DNA of 34,713 bases, taken from an uncultured Alphaproteobacteria bacterium. GTDB lineage: Bacteria; Pseudomonadota; Alphaproteobacteria; RF32; CAG-239. The notes under the pieces are model-generated. The model was given only the letters and a program-made list of their open reading frames with translations, made no database searches and was not told the DNA's origin. Positions within the stretch are counted from its first letter, which is position 1. Each line of letters starts with the position of its first letter. The DNA is taken from contig CAJTLY010000013.1 of assembly GCA_910577095.1 (NCBI GenBank), positions 1 to 34,713 on the forward strand. The letters run 5' to 3'. Below are positions 14,977 through 22,601 of this stretch, piece by piece. A program made the position numbers and the translations under genes.

Positions 14977-15637
14977 CGTCAAAGACGGCGTAAATTTGCC
15001 CGACCGGTGTTTCGGGGGCGGCAAAAACGGTTTGAAAGCGGATTCGGCCCTCAGGGGCGATTGTTTTTGCGGTGGGAATCACGGTCAGACTGCGAATCAG
15101 TTTTTGCCGGTTGTCACAAAGGCTGATCCTCAATGAAGGGATCGGCTGCCGTTGTTCGCCGGGGTTGGCGATTTCGCCGCGCAGGCGAATTGCCGGATGC
15201 CGGTTTTGTTGTTCATAGCCCCAAACCAGACTGGTGATCTTGAGCGGAACAGCCGAACGATTATACAGGCGGTCCAGTTTTTGGTAAAAGGCTGCCGTTT
15301 GCGGAAAAGCGTTGATGATCGGCCGGCGTTCGCAATAAATAACGACGGCGAGTGTTGCGAGTACCAGAAAAAACAGAATGCGGCCGAGGAGATTGCGCCG
15401 CGGCGGTTGCGGAAAGGTATTGACCGGTTCGCGGACAATATGATCCTCGCGACTGAAGGCAAAGCGAAAGGCTTCGGGCTCAATCAGAGGCGAGTCCGGC
15501 GAAGTTCCGGTTTCGGGATCGGGAAGGGCGCGCCAAACATGGCGGCATTTTGCACAGCGCATTTTGCTTCCTTCGGGCGGAAGAGTTTTGTTTTCGATCC
15601 GATAGGCGGTATGGCATTGCGGACATTTGACAAACAT
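14972..15637 (-). CDS. MJ0042-type zinc-ribbon membrane protein (DUF3426-like)
   Basis: 221 aa from the chosen start. The N-terminal zinc ribbon has two CxxC pairs, CPQC (5-8) and CAKC (28-31), in the MJ0042 arrangement. After a linker, one membrane span (about 97-116, ILFFLVLATLAVVIYC) places the C-terminal part, a beta-rich DUF3426-type domain, in the periplasm. Function is unknown, but the gene is often found next to ftsE in Alphaproteobacteria, as here, divergently. The start MFVKCPQC is preferred because GAGGGA lies about 5 nt upstream; the longer frame adds ten residues before the ribbon. Its last codons overlap the relic of a barrel gene in another frame. Confidence 0.85.
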   Translation of the reverse strand: MFVKCPQCHTAYRIENKTLPPEGSKMRCAKCRHVWRALPDPETGTSPDSPLIEPEAFRFAFSREDHIVREPVNTFPQPPRRNLLGRILFFLVLATLAVVIYCERRPIINAFPQTAAFYQKLDRLYNRSAVPLKITSLVWGYEQQNRHPAIRLRGEIANPGEQRQPIPSLRISLCDNRQKLIRSLTVIPTAKTIAPEGRIRFQTVFAAPETPVGQIYAVFDE

Positions 15638-15759
15638 TTTGTTCCCTCTGCGGTTGGCGTTTGGCAAAAAATCTTTTTTATGACGAAAAAAAAGATTTTA
15701 TTAAAGATTATATTATTATAGTATTAAGTCAGTCAAAAACCAAGGAGTATTCGCGGAAA

Positions 15760-16464
15760 ATGAGCAAAACCCCCATTATTGAGATGGAAAACGTCGGAAT
15801 CCGCTACGGGCGCGGGCCCGAGATTTTGAGCAATGTCAATTTGTCGCTGGAGAAGGGGTCTTTTCATTACCTCACCGGCAAAAGCGGTGCCGGCAAAACG
15901 TCGCTTCTCAGTATGATGTATCTGGCGCAGAAACCGAGCCGGGGGACGGTAAGCGTGTTCGGCAACAACGTCAATTTTGCCAACCGTAATGCCCTGGCGA
16001 TGTTTCGCCGCCGAATTGGCGTGGTGTTTCAGGACTTTCGGCTGTTGGAGCATTCGTCGGCGTTTGATAACGTGGCGTTGCCGCTCAGAGTTTGCGGCAT
16101 GAACGAAAAAGAAATCCGCAAACGGGTTAACGAATTGTTGAAGTGGGTGGAAATCGACCGCAGCACTTCCGCCCTGACTTCCACTTTGTCCGGCGGTGAA
16201 AAACAACGGGTGGCGATTGCCCGCGCCGTGATTAACCGTCCCGACGTTTTGCTGGCCGACGAACCGACCGGCAACGTTGACAACGATATTGCGCCGAAGC
16301 TGATGAAGCTTTTCGTCGAATTGAACAAGCTCGGCACCACGGTGGTTATTGCTACCCATAACGAGAATTTGATTAAGGAATTCAAGTATCCGACCATTCA
16401 TCTGAAAAACCGCAGCCTGTCGATTATCAACCCGGAAGACGGAGACGAATATGCTGAGATATAA
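15760..16464 (+). CDS. ftsE: Cell-division ATP-binding protein FtsE
   Basis: ATPase of the FtsEX complex, which in known bacteria drives septal wall hydrolysis through FtsX and periplasmic amidase activators. 234 aa with all ABC elements: Walker A GKSGAGKT (40-47), Q91 in the Q-loop, signature LSGGEKQR (143-150), Walker B VLLADEP (163-169) and switch H200. The ATG beginning MSKTPIIEME is chosen; an upstream in-frame start would add 33 residues outside the ABC fold. AAGGAG lies about 12 nt upstream, and GCGGA is closer. It overlaps ftsX by 14 nt, so the two are translationally coupled. Confidence 0.95.
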   Translation: MSKTPIIEMENVGIRYGRGPEILSNVNLSLEKGSFHYLTGKSGAGKTSLLSMMYLAQKPSRGTVSVFGNNVNFANRNALAMFRRRIGVVFQDFRLLEHSSAFDNVALPLRVCGMNEKEIRKRVNELLKWVEIDRSTSALTSTLSGGEKQRVAIARAVINRPDVLLADEPTGNVDNDIAPKLMKLFVELNKLGTTVVIATHNENLIKEFKYPTIHLKNRSLSIINPEDGDEYAEI

Positions 16465-17362
16465 TAATATGCGCCATCGCGAGCTGCCGCTTTCGACCGA
16501 TTCTTCAAATCTGTTCTTAAAGGTGATGATTTCTATTGCCGTCTTTCTGTTTGCCGTTACGCTGGCCGGCGTGTTGTCGATTAATTCGATGCTGGTTAAC
16601 TGGAACTCCAGCATTTTGGGCTCGCTGACGGTACAGATTATTCCGATTAACGGGGTTGATAAACTGAAAGCCAAAAACGAAACCCTGATTCAGGAACAAA
16701 GGGCGGTGGCACTGCTGGAAGCGATGCCGGAAGCCTTGAAAGTCACACCGCTGAACGATGTGCAGTTGCAGCGGCTGTTAAAGCCGTGGCTGGGAGACGA
16801 CGTTGATCTCGACAATCTGCCGATGCCGCGTCTGATTGACGTTAAGCTGAAACCGGATGCGGAAATCAATTTTCCGGCACTGGCGGAAAAACTGGCAACG
16901 GTGGCGCCGCAGGCTTCGCTGGACAATCACAAATTGTGGTTGAACAAGCTCATCAATTTTGCCGGCGGTTTGAAAATGCTGGCCCTGAGCGTGTTGGTTT
17001 TGGTTATCGGCGTCACTTCGGGGGCAATATTCTATACCACTCAGACCAGTTTGGGCCTGCATCGCGACATTATTGAAATTTTGCACCTGCTGGGTGCCAA
17101 GGATACGTATATTGCTCAGCAATATGCGGCCAAAACCGCAGTGCTGGGTTTTTGGGGCGGTCTGGTCGGCGTATTGTTCGCCATTCCGACGATTTTTGTG
17201 ATTGCTCATCTGGCACAGCAGATTGAAGGCGGCATTATCAACGAAGCGCGGTTGTCATGGGGCGCTTGGGCAGCTATTCTCAGCCTGCCGTTGTTTTCAA
17301 TGATGGTGGCGATGCAGACCGCTTATTATACGGTTAAACGCACTTTGGAAAAAATGATGTAA
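16451..17362 (+). CDS. ftsX: Cell-division membrane protein FtsX
   Basis: Permease-like partner of FtsE, 303 aa. Topology matches the family: a cytoplasmic tail, TM1 at about 24-45, a periplasmic loop (about 46-170, where known homologues bind the hydrolase regulators), then three TMs at about 173-195, 225-255 and 273-293. GLHRDIIEILHLLGA in the cytoplasmic loop is the coupling segment characteristic of FtsX. It transmits ATP hydrolysis to the periplasm and is not known to transport a substrate. GGAG sits just upstream of the ATG within the end of ftsE. Next gene follows in 4 nt. Confidence 0.94.
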   Translation: MLRYNNMRHRELPLSTDSSNLFLKVMISIAVFLFAVTLAGVLSINSMLVNWNSSILGSLTVQIIPINGVDKLKAKNETLIQEQRAVALLEAMPEALKVTPLNDVQLQRLLKPWLGDDVDLDNLPMPRLIDVKLKPDAEINFPALAEKLATVAPQASLDNHKLWLNKLINFAGGLKMLALSVLVLVIGVTSGAIFYTTQTSLGLHRDIIEILHLLGAKDTYIAQQYAAKTAVLGFWGGLVGVLFAIPTIFVIAHLAQQIEGGIINEARLSWGAWAAILSLPLFSMMVAMQTAYYTVKRTLEKMM

Positions 17363-17366
17363 ACCG

Positions 17367-17951
17367 ATGCTTAAAAAAACGTTCTGTCATACTTTGATTA
17401 TCGGGGTCTGCATCTGGTTCGGCGGTCTGATCGGCTTTGGTTACACGATCAATCATTTTAAGACCGATGAAGTGACCGAAACCGATGCCATTGTGGTGTT
17501 AACCGGCGGCCGCAACCGCATCAGCGAAGCCGTTAAGCTGCTCAATCGCGGCAAAGCCGGACAGTTGCTGATCTCCGGCGTTTCGAAAGGAATGTCGCTG
17601 GAGACTTTGAAAAAACGCCGTGACGTCGAAATTACCACAACGCGCGAAATTACGCTGGACGAGAAATCGAACAACACGGTGGAAAACGCCATTGAAGCCG
17701 CGGCATGGGTCAGACAAAACCGGATCGGGTCAATCCGGCTGGTGACCTCAAATTATCATATGCCGCGCAGTATGGCGGAATTTCGGGCGAACAACCGGCA
17801 GCTGGTTATTTTGGCGCATCCGGTATATTCGGACCGGGTGGAAAAGCAATGGTGGCGCAGTTGGCGCAGTTTTTGCCTGATTGCGTCGGAGTATAACAAG
17901 TTTTTGTACGTATGGGTTAAAAACCGTATCAGCGGACGAGGGGAGGACTAA
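17367..17951 (+). CDS. YdcF/ElyC-family (DUF218) envelope protein
   Basis: 194 aa. An N-terminal membrane anchor (about 7-27) is followed by the DUF218 Rossmann-like domain: AIVVLTGGRNRISEAVKLL (41-59), LLISGVSKG, and SNNTVENA with VTSNYHMPRS later, the usual conserved blocks. Members (ElyC, SanA, YdcF) act in envelope homeostasis, but the biochemical reaction is not settled. It lies between ftsX (4 nt before) and plsC (directly abutting), a neighbourhood common in Alphaproteobacteria, which suggests an envelope-related role in an operon with ftsEX. Confidence 0.88.
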   Translation: MLKKTFCHTLIIGVCIWFGGLIGFGYTINHFKTDEVTETDAIVVLTGGRNRISEAVKLLNRGKAGQLLISGVSKGMSLETLKKRRDVEITTTREITLDEKSNNTVENAIEAAAWVRQNRIGSIRLVTSNYHMPRSMAEFRANNRQLVILAHPVYSDRVEKQWWRSWRSFCLIASEYNKFLYVWVKNRISGRGED

Positions 17952-18710
17952 ATGATTTTGATTCGTTCATGGGCAGGCAATATCTGGATTTATCTGTGGA
18001 TTGCGCTGGGGGTTATTCTCAGCTGTATTTTCGGCTGGTTTGTGCCGCAAAGCCTGGTGGTGGCCTATTGGAACCGTTTTATTCTGCCGACGGCCTTGTG
18101 GGGACTGCGCGTATTTGGCGGTATCAGCATTGAAGTGCGGGGACGGCAATATCTCAATCAGGAACAGGCGGTGTATGCCAGCAAGCACGAATCGGCACTT
18201 GAAACCTATACGATGACGACGATTGTTACCCGCGGGGTGATGATTCTGAAAAAAGAACTGACTTACATTCCGTTTTTCGGCTGGGCGCAATGGTTATACG
18301 GATTGATTCCGGTTGATCGGGGCGCCGGAGCGCGGGCAATGAAGAAAATGCTTGCGGCGGCGCAGAAGAGAGTGGCCGAGAAACGTCCGATTATCATTTT
18401 CCCCGAAGGACACCGGATGAAGCCCGGAACCACTCAAAAATACAAGCCCGGCTTTTTGTTTATGGCGCAAAACCTCAAACTGCCGGTGATTCCGGTTGCG
18501 TTGAACACCGGGATGTTCTGGCCGCGCAGTTCGACGAAACATTTGCCGGGAAAAGTGATTATTGAGTTTATGGAACCGATGGTTCCCGGTTCGGATAAAA
18601 ATGCCTTTATTGAAGAATTACAGGCAAAAATCGAGGCCAAATGCGCCGAATTAAATGAAGAAACGGTGAAAAATTATCCGTATACGGCAGTTAATCTGGC
18701 TGAGAAATGA
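17952..18710 (+). CDS. plsC: 1-acyl-sn-glycerol-3-phosphate acyltransferase
   Basis: 252-aa lysophosphatidate acyltransferase, making phosphatidic acid from lysophosphatidate and acyl donor at the inner membrane. An N-terminal hydrophobic region (about 9-31) anchors it. The catalytic motif is H79-ESAL-E84: an HX4E rather than the usual HX4D, a variant seen in alphaproteobacterial members. The acceptor-binding motif reads FPEGHR (150-155), with His in place of the common Thr. VDRG (121-124) and IPVALNTG also fit the family. The ATG follows the stop of ydcF immediately, with GGGAGG just before. A strong terminator ends the operon. Confidence 0.93.
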   Translation: MILIRSWAGNIWIYLWIALGVILSCIFGWFVPQSLVVAYWNRFILPTALWGLRVFGGISIEVRGRQYLNQEQAVYASKHESALETYTMTTIVTRGVMILKKELTYIPFFGWAQWLYGLIPVDRGAGARAMKKMLAAAQKRVAEKRPIIIFPEGHRMKPGTTQKYKPGFLFMAQNLKLPVIPVALNTGMFWPRSSTKHLPGKVIIEFMEPMVPGSDKNAFIEELQAKIEAKCAELNEETVKNYPYTAVNLAEK

Positions 18711-18735
18711 TGCCGTTACGGATTTTGGAGCTTAC

Positions 18736-18773
18736 AAAAAACACCGTCTGCTTAACAGCAGGCGGTGTTTTTT
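18736..18773. terminator. Bidirectional terminator after plsC
   Basis: A 17-bp stem (18736-18752 with 18757-18773, one G-U pair) with a 4-nt loop, A6 at the left and T6 at the right end. It separates convergent genes. Confidence 0.92.
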
Positions 18774-18789
18774 CGAGAACGGGAACGGT

Positions 18790-19194
18790 TCAGAACCAGT
18801 TCTTGCGGAAAATTTTCAGGTAGTTCTCAATCGTTTTGCTTATCACCCAGCCAATGACGGCGCTGATGCGCGCGGTCCATGTCAGGATAATGCCGCTCAA
18901 CGGAAAACTTACCGGAGGAATGGCCAACAACCACCACGAATAGTCGGCGCTGACGATCAGACGCAGGCAGAACATGATGTTGAAGATCAGCAGGGCGATG
19001 TGAAACCATGAGCGGAACGAGCCGGCGATCATGAATTTCATTGCCTTTTTGGGCCAGAATGCCTTGTCGTTGTAATTGTTGCAGATAACGGTAACCACCG
19101 TTATGAGGAACAAAAACGCCGTTACGGCGAAGCTTGCCCAGAAGAAGAAACCGGTCAAATTTGCGGCCAGTTCTCTAAGTGAAATTGAAATCAT
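18790..19194 (-). CDS. Integral membrane protein, 134 aa, unknown function
   Basis: Three probable membrane helices: about 15-37 (FFFWASFAVTAFLFLITVVTVI), 63-83 and 88-117 (aromatic, WWLLAIPPVSFPLSGIILTW), with a basic C-terminal tail. No family recognised. No Shine-Dalgarno precedes the ATG, and the upstream 54 nt are A/T-rich, like the gene at 10874. It is on the same strand as rsmD, downstream of it, but there is a gap of 54 nt and it probably has its own promoter. It may be a horizontally acquired single gene. Confidence 0.65.
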   Translation of the reverse strand: MISISLRELAANLTGFFFWASFAVTAFLFLITVVTVICNNYNDKAFWPKKAMKFMIAGSFRSWFHIALLIFNIMFCLRLIVSADYSWWLLAIPPVSFPLSGIILTWTARISAVIGWVISKTIENYLKIFRKNWF

Positions 19195-19248
19195 AATGTA
19201 AATAATTAAGTTGAACAGTAATGATTATAGATTTTTTTAGACAAAAAG

Positions 19249-19797
19249 TCAAGCCGCTTGTTTGCGGAGAAAAACAAAACGGCTGATGCCGTAACAGCGG
19301 TCGTCAATCGTTTCCAATCCGGCCGGAACGGCAAAGGTTTCGTCACGGGCCAGTTCCACCACGCACAAAGCGTCTTCGGCCAGCCAGTTTTGCCGCAGCA
19401 GCGAAGACAGCGCCTTTTCGCTCAGCCCTTTATGATACGGTGCGTCGAGAAAAATCAGATCAAACGGAGCATCGGCTGCGGGAAGTCGGGCAGCGTCGGC
19501 TTTCAGGAGGCCGATTTTGTTTTTTTCGGCCGGAAAAAGCGCAACATTGCGCGCGGCGTCGGTGAGGTCGATATCTACCATGGTTGCGCGGTGTACGCCG
19601 CGCGAAACCGCCTCGAGTGCAAAAGCGCCGCTGCCGGTAAAAATGTCGGCGATCCGAAGTTGATCCCACGGTTGGGAAAGCTTGCCGTATAAAATGTTAA
19701 AAACAGCTTCGCGCGCCTGATCGGAAGTGGGGCGAATGTGAGCCGAACGCGGCGAAAGAAGTTTTTTGCCGCGGTATAAACCGCCGATAATTCTCAT
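19249..19797 (-). CDS. rsmD: 16S rRNA (guanine966-N2)-methyltransferase
   Basis: 182 aa, the usual size for RsmD, which methylates G966 of 16S rRNA in the assembled 30S subunit. SAM-binding motif I is DIFTGSGAFALEAVSRG (51-67), followed by the acidic VDID strand. The catalytic motif IV is DLIFLDAPY, i.e. DAPY where most relatives have DPPY. The N-terminal RIIGG(L)YRGKKL and IRPTSDQAREAVFNIL segments are diagnostic. The start ATG overlaps the rluB stop by 4 nt (ATGA), so translation is coupled; a much longer upstream frame is the shadow of rluB. Confidence 0.92.
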   Translation of the reverse strand: MRIIGGLYRGKKLLSPRSAHIRPTSDQAREAVFNILYGKLSQPWDQLRIADIFTGSGAFALEAVSRGVHRATMVDIDLTDAARNVALFPAEKNKIGLLKADAARLPAADAPFDLIFLDAPYHKGLSEKALSSLLRQNWLAEDALCVVELARDETFAVPAGLETIDDRCYGISRFVFLRKQAA

Positions 19798-20516
19798 AAC
19801 CGGAATTTGTCTCCGAGCTGCTCTTTCAGAACTTTTTGCGAAACCTCGCGTACTTCGCCTTTTTTCAGACTGCCGAGCTGAAACGGACCGTAAGAAAGAC
19901 GGATCAGGCGTGCAACTTCGAGACCGATATATTTCATCAGACGGCGGATTTCGCGGTTTTTGCCCTCTTGCAAGGTGATGGTGAGCCAAGTGTTGGTTCC
20001 CTGAGTTTCGCCGAGAAGGATTTTAACCGGACCGTAGGCAACCCCGTCAACGGTAACGCCGTCGGCCAGCGAGTCGACTTTCGCCTGACTGATACGGCCG
20101 TGCACTTTGACTTTGTAACGGCGACTCCAGCCGTTTTGCGGCAATTCGAGCGTGCGCGAAAGTTCGCCGTTGTTGGTCAGCAGCAGCAGCCCTTCGGAAT
20201 TGAGATCCAGGCGTCCCACCGATATTACCCGCGGCAGTCCGGCCGGCAGATTGTCGAAAACGGTCGGGCGGTTGGAAGTGTCTTTGTGGGTTGTCAGCAA
20301 TCCCGTCGGTTTGTAATAAAGCCACAGTCTGGTCGTTTCGACGGCGGGAAGTTTTTCACCGTCAAGCAGAATCTTTTCGTTTCCTTCGACGTTGAAGGCG
20401 GGGGAATCGACGATTTCGCCGTTAACGGTGATCCGTTTTTGTGCAATCAGTTCTTCGGCCGCGCGACGCGAACAAACGCCGGAACGGGCAATAAATTTGG
20501 CTAATCTTTCGCTCAT
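19794..20516 (-). CDS. rluB: Pseudouridine synthase of the RsuA/RluB/E/F family
   Basis: 240 aa. An N-terminal S4 RNA-binding domain (MSERLAKFIARSGVCSRR..., 1 to about 47) is joined to the catalytic domain. The catalytic Asp lies in GRLDLNSEGLLLLTNN (101-116). NREIRRLMKYIGLEVARLIR and the GPFQLGSLKKGEVRE end are typical. Based on the lack of a long basic C-terminal tail and the overall style, RluB (23S rRNA position 2605) is most likely, but RsuA or RluE/F-type specificity cannot be excluded. AAGGAA precedes the ATG. It is the first gene of an rluB-rsmD operon and divergent from tadA by 58 nt. Confidence 0.9.
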   Translation of the reverse strand: MSERLAKFIARSGVCSRRAAEELIAQKRITVNGEIVDSPAFNVEGNEKILLDGEKLPAVETTRLWLYYKPTGLLTTHKDTSNRPTVFDNLPAGLPRVISVGRLDLNSEGLLLLTNNGELSRTLELPQNGWSRRYKVKVHGRISQAKVDSLADGVTVDGVAYGPVKILLGETQGTNTWLTITLQEGKNREIRRLMKYIGLEVARLIRLSYGPFQLGSLKKGEVREVSQKVLKEQLGDKFRL

Positions 20517-20574
20517 TTTAATGGTTCCTTGATAAATTTGCGTTTATAATAAACAAAAAGAAAGAAAAATAAAG

Positions 20575-21078
20575 ATGAATCCGCAAGATTATATGAAAAT
20601 TGCCCTCAAAGAGGCAAAAAAGGCTTTTAAGGCCGACGAAGTTCCGGTCGGCGCCCTGATTGTCGATCCGATAAGCGGCGAGATTATTGCACGGGCGCAT
20701 AATGTCAGCGAACACGGCAAAGATGCGGTTGCCCATGCCGAGATTGAAGTCATGCGCAAAGCCTGTCGCCGTTTGAAGCAAAAACGGCTGTGGGGGTTGG
20801 AAATGTATGTGACGCTGGAACCCTGCACGATGTGTGCGGCGGCGGCTTCGCTGATGCGGATTGCCAAAATTTATTTCGGTGCCGCCGATGCCAAAGGGGG
20901 GGCCGTTGTCAGCGGGGTTTGTTTTTACGAGGCACCGACCTGTCATCATCGGCCGATTGTCGAAGGCGGAATTTTACAAGATGAGGCAGCACAATTGTTA
21001 AAAGTTTTTTTTGGTCAGAAACGGCAAAAATTGTTAGCAAAGAAAAAAATACTGGACAGAAAAAATACTTTGGTCTAA
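20575..21078 (+). CDS. tadA: tRNA-specific adenosine deaminase
   Basis: Converts A34 to inosine in tRNA-Arg(ACG), allowing decoding of CGU, CGC and CGA codons. 167 aa. Zinc site and proton shuttle: H54-A55-E56 in AHAEIEVMR and PCTMC (C84, C87). VPVGALIVD (23-31) and the GAxD segment in YFGAADAKGGAV are typical of TadA. The basic C-terminal helix (KKRQKLLAKKK type) would contact tRNA. An upstream A/G-rich stretch AAAGA serves as weak ribosome binding site. It leads a forward gene run through the HNH gene and a lipoprotein. Confidence 0.94.
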   Translation: MNPQDYMKIALKEAKKAFKADEVPVGALIVDPISGEIIARAHNVSEHGKDAVAHAEIEVMRKACRRLKQKRLWGLEMYVTLEPCTMCAAAASLMRIAKIYFGAADAKGGAVVSGVCFYEAPTCHHRPIVEGGILQDEAAQLLKVFFGQKRQKLLAKKKILDRKNTLV

Positions 21079-21113
21079 ATTTTCGTATTATATAACGCAG
21101 ACGGATAGCGGAA

Positions 21114-21596
21114 ATGGAGTTGAAAGAAGTTATATTTACCAAAGTTTCTCGGGAAATAAGAAAACACCACCGCCGTTTTTTTGAACGTCACGTCCGCAAG
21201 ATGTTTATCAAATATCTCGCCTATACCAATCAGTTTGACGGTGTTTTGAACGAACGCGAAGTTGAAGAGGCAAAGCTTGGGCATTTGCCGCCGGATCTTG
21301 ACGTGCATCATATTTTTCCGATTTCCGGCAGCGAATCGGAAGATGTCAATTCGTTTCTCAACCTGACGGTTTTGCACAAGACGACCCACGTCAGGATTAA
21401 TCGGGAAATTTTTGCGCCGCAGTTGAAAGAGATTGACCAACTGCCGGAAGGAACGCGTCTTCCGATTCAGCTTCCTCAGTTTGCGCCGGTTGATGCCGAG
21501 GGGATTTTGGCAGCGCGGGCGAAAACGTCCCGGCATTTAAAAAATGCCGAAGGAACACGCCTCCCGCCTTTGGCCGCCGGTTATGACAGAACTTGA
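21114..21596 (+). CDS. HNH-type nuclease domain protein
   Basis: 160 aa. The central part reads DLDVHHIFPISG (62-73), then a spaced N-S-F-L-N-L-T-V-L and HKTTH, forming a D-HH...N...H pattern of the beta-beta-alpha-metal HNH fold (about 60-98). The N-terminal 40 residues are basic and helical; the tail is Pro-rich. It contains two related EGTRLP segments (112-117 and 145-150). A perfect 8-bp hairpin (21531-21549) lies inside the 3' end of the frame. No partner methylase, integrase or secretion domain is adjacent, so role is open: restriction-like nuclease, phage remnant or nuclease of unknown use. Start ATG with GCGGA upstream. Confidence 0.7.
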   Translation: MELKEVIFTKVSREIRKHHRRFFERHVRKMFIKYLAYTNQFDGVLNEREVEEAKLGHLPPDLDVHHIFPISGSESEDVNSFLNLTVLHKTTHVRINREIFAPQLKEIDQLPEGTRLPIQLPQFAPVDAEGILAARAKTSRHLKNAEGTRLPPLAAGYDRT

Positions 21597-21659
21597 AAAA
21601 CGGTGTTGCCTGCTTATTTAAATTTTAGCAAAGTTTTAATTGAAGCAGGAGATAAAGTG

Positions 21660-22067
21660 GTGAAAAAACTGGTTTTGGGGCTTTCGGCGGCGGCACTCTT
21701 GTGCAGTTGTGCTTCGGAAAAAAAGTATAATCAGGAACTGAACCAAATGCTTAATCAGCCGGTAAGCCGGGTCGAAGGCAAGTTCGGGCGTCCGTCGGCG
21801 GTCAAACTTCTCGGCGATGACAGCAAGGTGATCACTTATACCAAGATCAACGAATCGTATGTGCCGTCCGAATATTATATCTACAGCAATACGTTTATTC
21901 CCGGACAGGAGGTTGTTTATTCGCCGTTTACCGGAGATTATGATTTTTATCCGTTTGAACAAAGTTTCGGCTATACGGTCGAATACACCTGTCAGACGTC
22001 GTTTTTGGTTGAACGCGGAGTGGTCAAAGCCTGGCGTTGGAAAGGAAACAATTGTGTCGCTTATTAA
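21660..22067 (+). CDS. Lipoprotein, SmpA/OmlA-like in style
   Basis: 135 aa from the GTG start, chosen because AGGAG lies at 21647-21651, 8 nt upstream; another GTG directly before is an alternative, and the longer frame from 21603 has no ribosome binding site. Signal VKKLVLGLSAAALLCSC contains the lipobox LLCSC, with Cys near residue 16. The mature part (QPVSRVEGKFGRPSAVK... YTKINE) resembles the short alpha/beta SmpA/OmlA (BamE-type) fold in the way the segment precedes a beta hairpin, but that is weak. Tyrosine- and phenylalanine-rich middle, and a C-terminal Cys pair. Probably anchored in the outer membrane facing the periplasm. Confidence 0.65.
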   Translation: MKKLVLGLSAAALLCSCASEKKYNQELNQMLNQPVSRVEGKFGRPSAVKLLGDDSKVITYTKINESYVPSEYYIYSNTFIPGQEVVYSPFTGDYDFYPFEQSFGYTVEYTCQTSFLVERGVVKAWRWKGNNCVAY

Positions 22068-22110
22068 GGCGCGGCGTAACTAATTATTAACAAAATTTGT
22101 CTAGTATCCG

Positions 22111-22134
22111 ACTCTGTAATAACGGTATCAGAGT
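22111..22134 (+). promoter_or_regulatory. Small hairpin overlapping the ftsB translation start region
   Basis: ACTCTG (22111-22116) pairs with CAGAGT (22129-22134), with three more A-T pairs inside after a 2-nt bulge. The only Shine-Dalgarno-like bases before the ftsB ATG (AGAG) lie in the right arm, so folding would hide them. Confidence 0.35.
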
Positions 22135-22140
22135 TTTGAC

Positions 22141-22455
22141 ATGGGTTTTTTGTTTGATCTTAAAAACAGGCTGAAAAGTTCCGGAGTATATATCGCCTTC
22201 ACGCTGGTGATTTTCTATTTCGGCTTCTATGCTTTTTATGGTGAGCGCGGGATACGCAAGTATCTTTATTTGCGCCACGAGGTGGAACATGCCCGTGTTC
22301 TGGCCGATCAATATAAGGCTCGCAAGGAGCGGTTGGACTCGGAAGTCCGGTTGTTGTCGCCGGACAGTCTGGACCCCGATTTGCTGGACGAAAGAGTGAG
22401 AATTGTTCTCAATTTTGTCGGCAGTGACGAGTTTGTCATCCTTGACGAGCAATAG
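22141..22455 (+). CDS. ftsB: Septum formation initiator FtsB-like protein
   Basis: 104 aa, bitopic: a short cytoplasmic N-terminus, one TM at about 16-34 (VYIAFTLVIFYFGFYAFYG), then a periplasmic coiled coil (about 38-72) with LRHEVEHARVLADQYKARKERLDSEVRLL style heptads. The ending LSPDSLDPDLLDERVRIVLNFV is the conserved C-terminal block of alphaproteobacterial FtsB/DivIC proteins. It belongs to the FtsQLB divisome subcomplex. Usually encoded between eno and pdhA in this class; here it is away from eno. A terminator follows. No strong Shine-Dalgarno; see the hairpin just upstream. Confidence 0.88.
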   Translation: MGFLFDLKNRLKSSGVYIAFTLVIFYFGFYAFYGERGIRKYLYLRHEVEHARVLADQYKARKERLDSEVRLLSPDSLDPDLLDERVRIVLNFVGSDEFVILDEQ

Positions 22456-22466
22456 GAGCTTCCGTT

Positions 22467-22535
22467 CTCCGCAGCGGAGCCGAAGGCGGTTTTTGGGCGT
22501 ACAGCAAAAAAAGGCTGTATTTTTTTATTTTTTTT
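22467..22535 (+). terminator. Terminator after ftsB
   Basis: A small CTCCG/CGGAG hairpin (22467-22479) is followed by the terminator proper: TACAGC/GCTGTA stem (22500-22505 with 22514-22519) and then T7 and T8 runs. Confidence 0.75.
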
Positions 22536-22601
22536 TGCTATATTAAATTAACTTTTAATTAACCGGAAAAGTTTTTTCCGATTGTCTGGTGACGGAATTT
22601 T

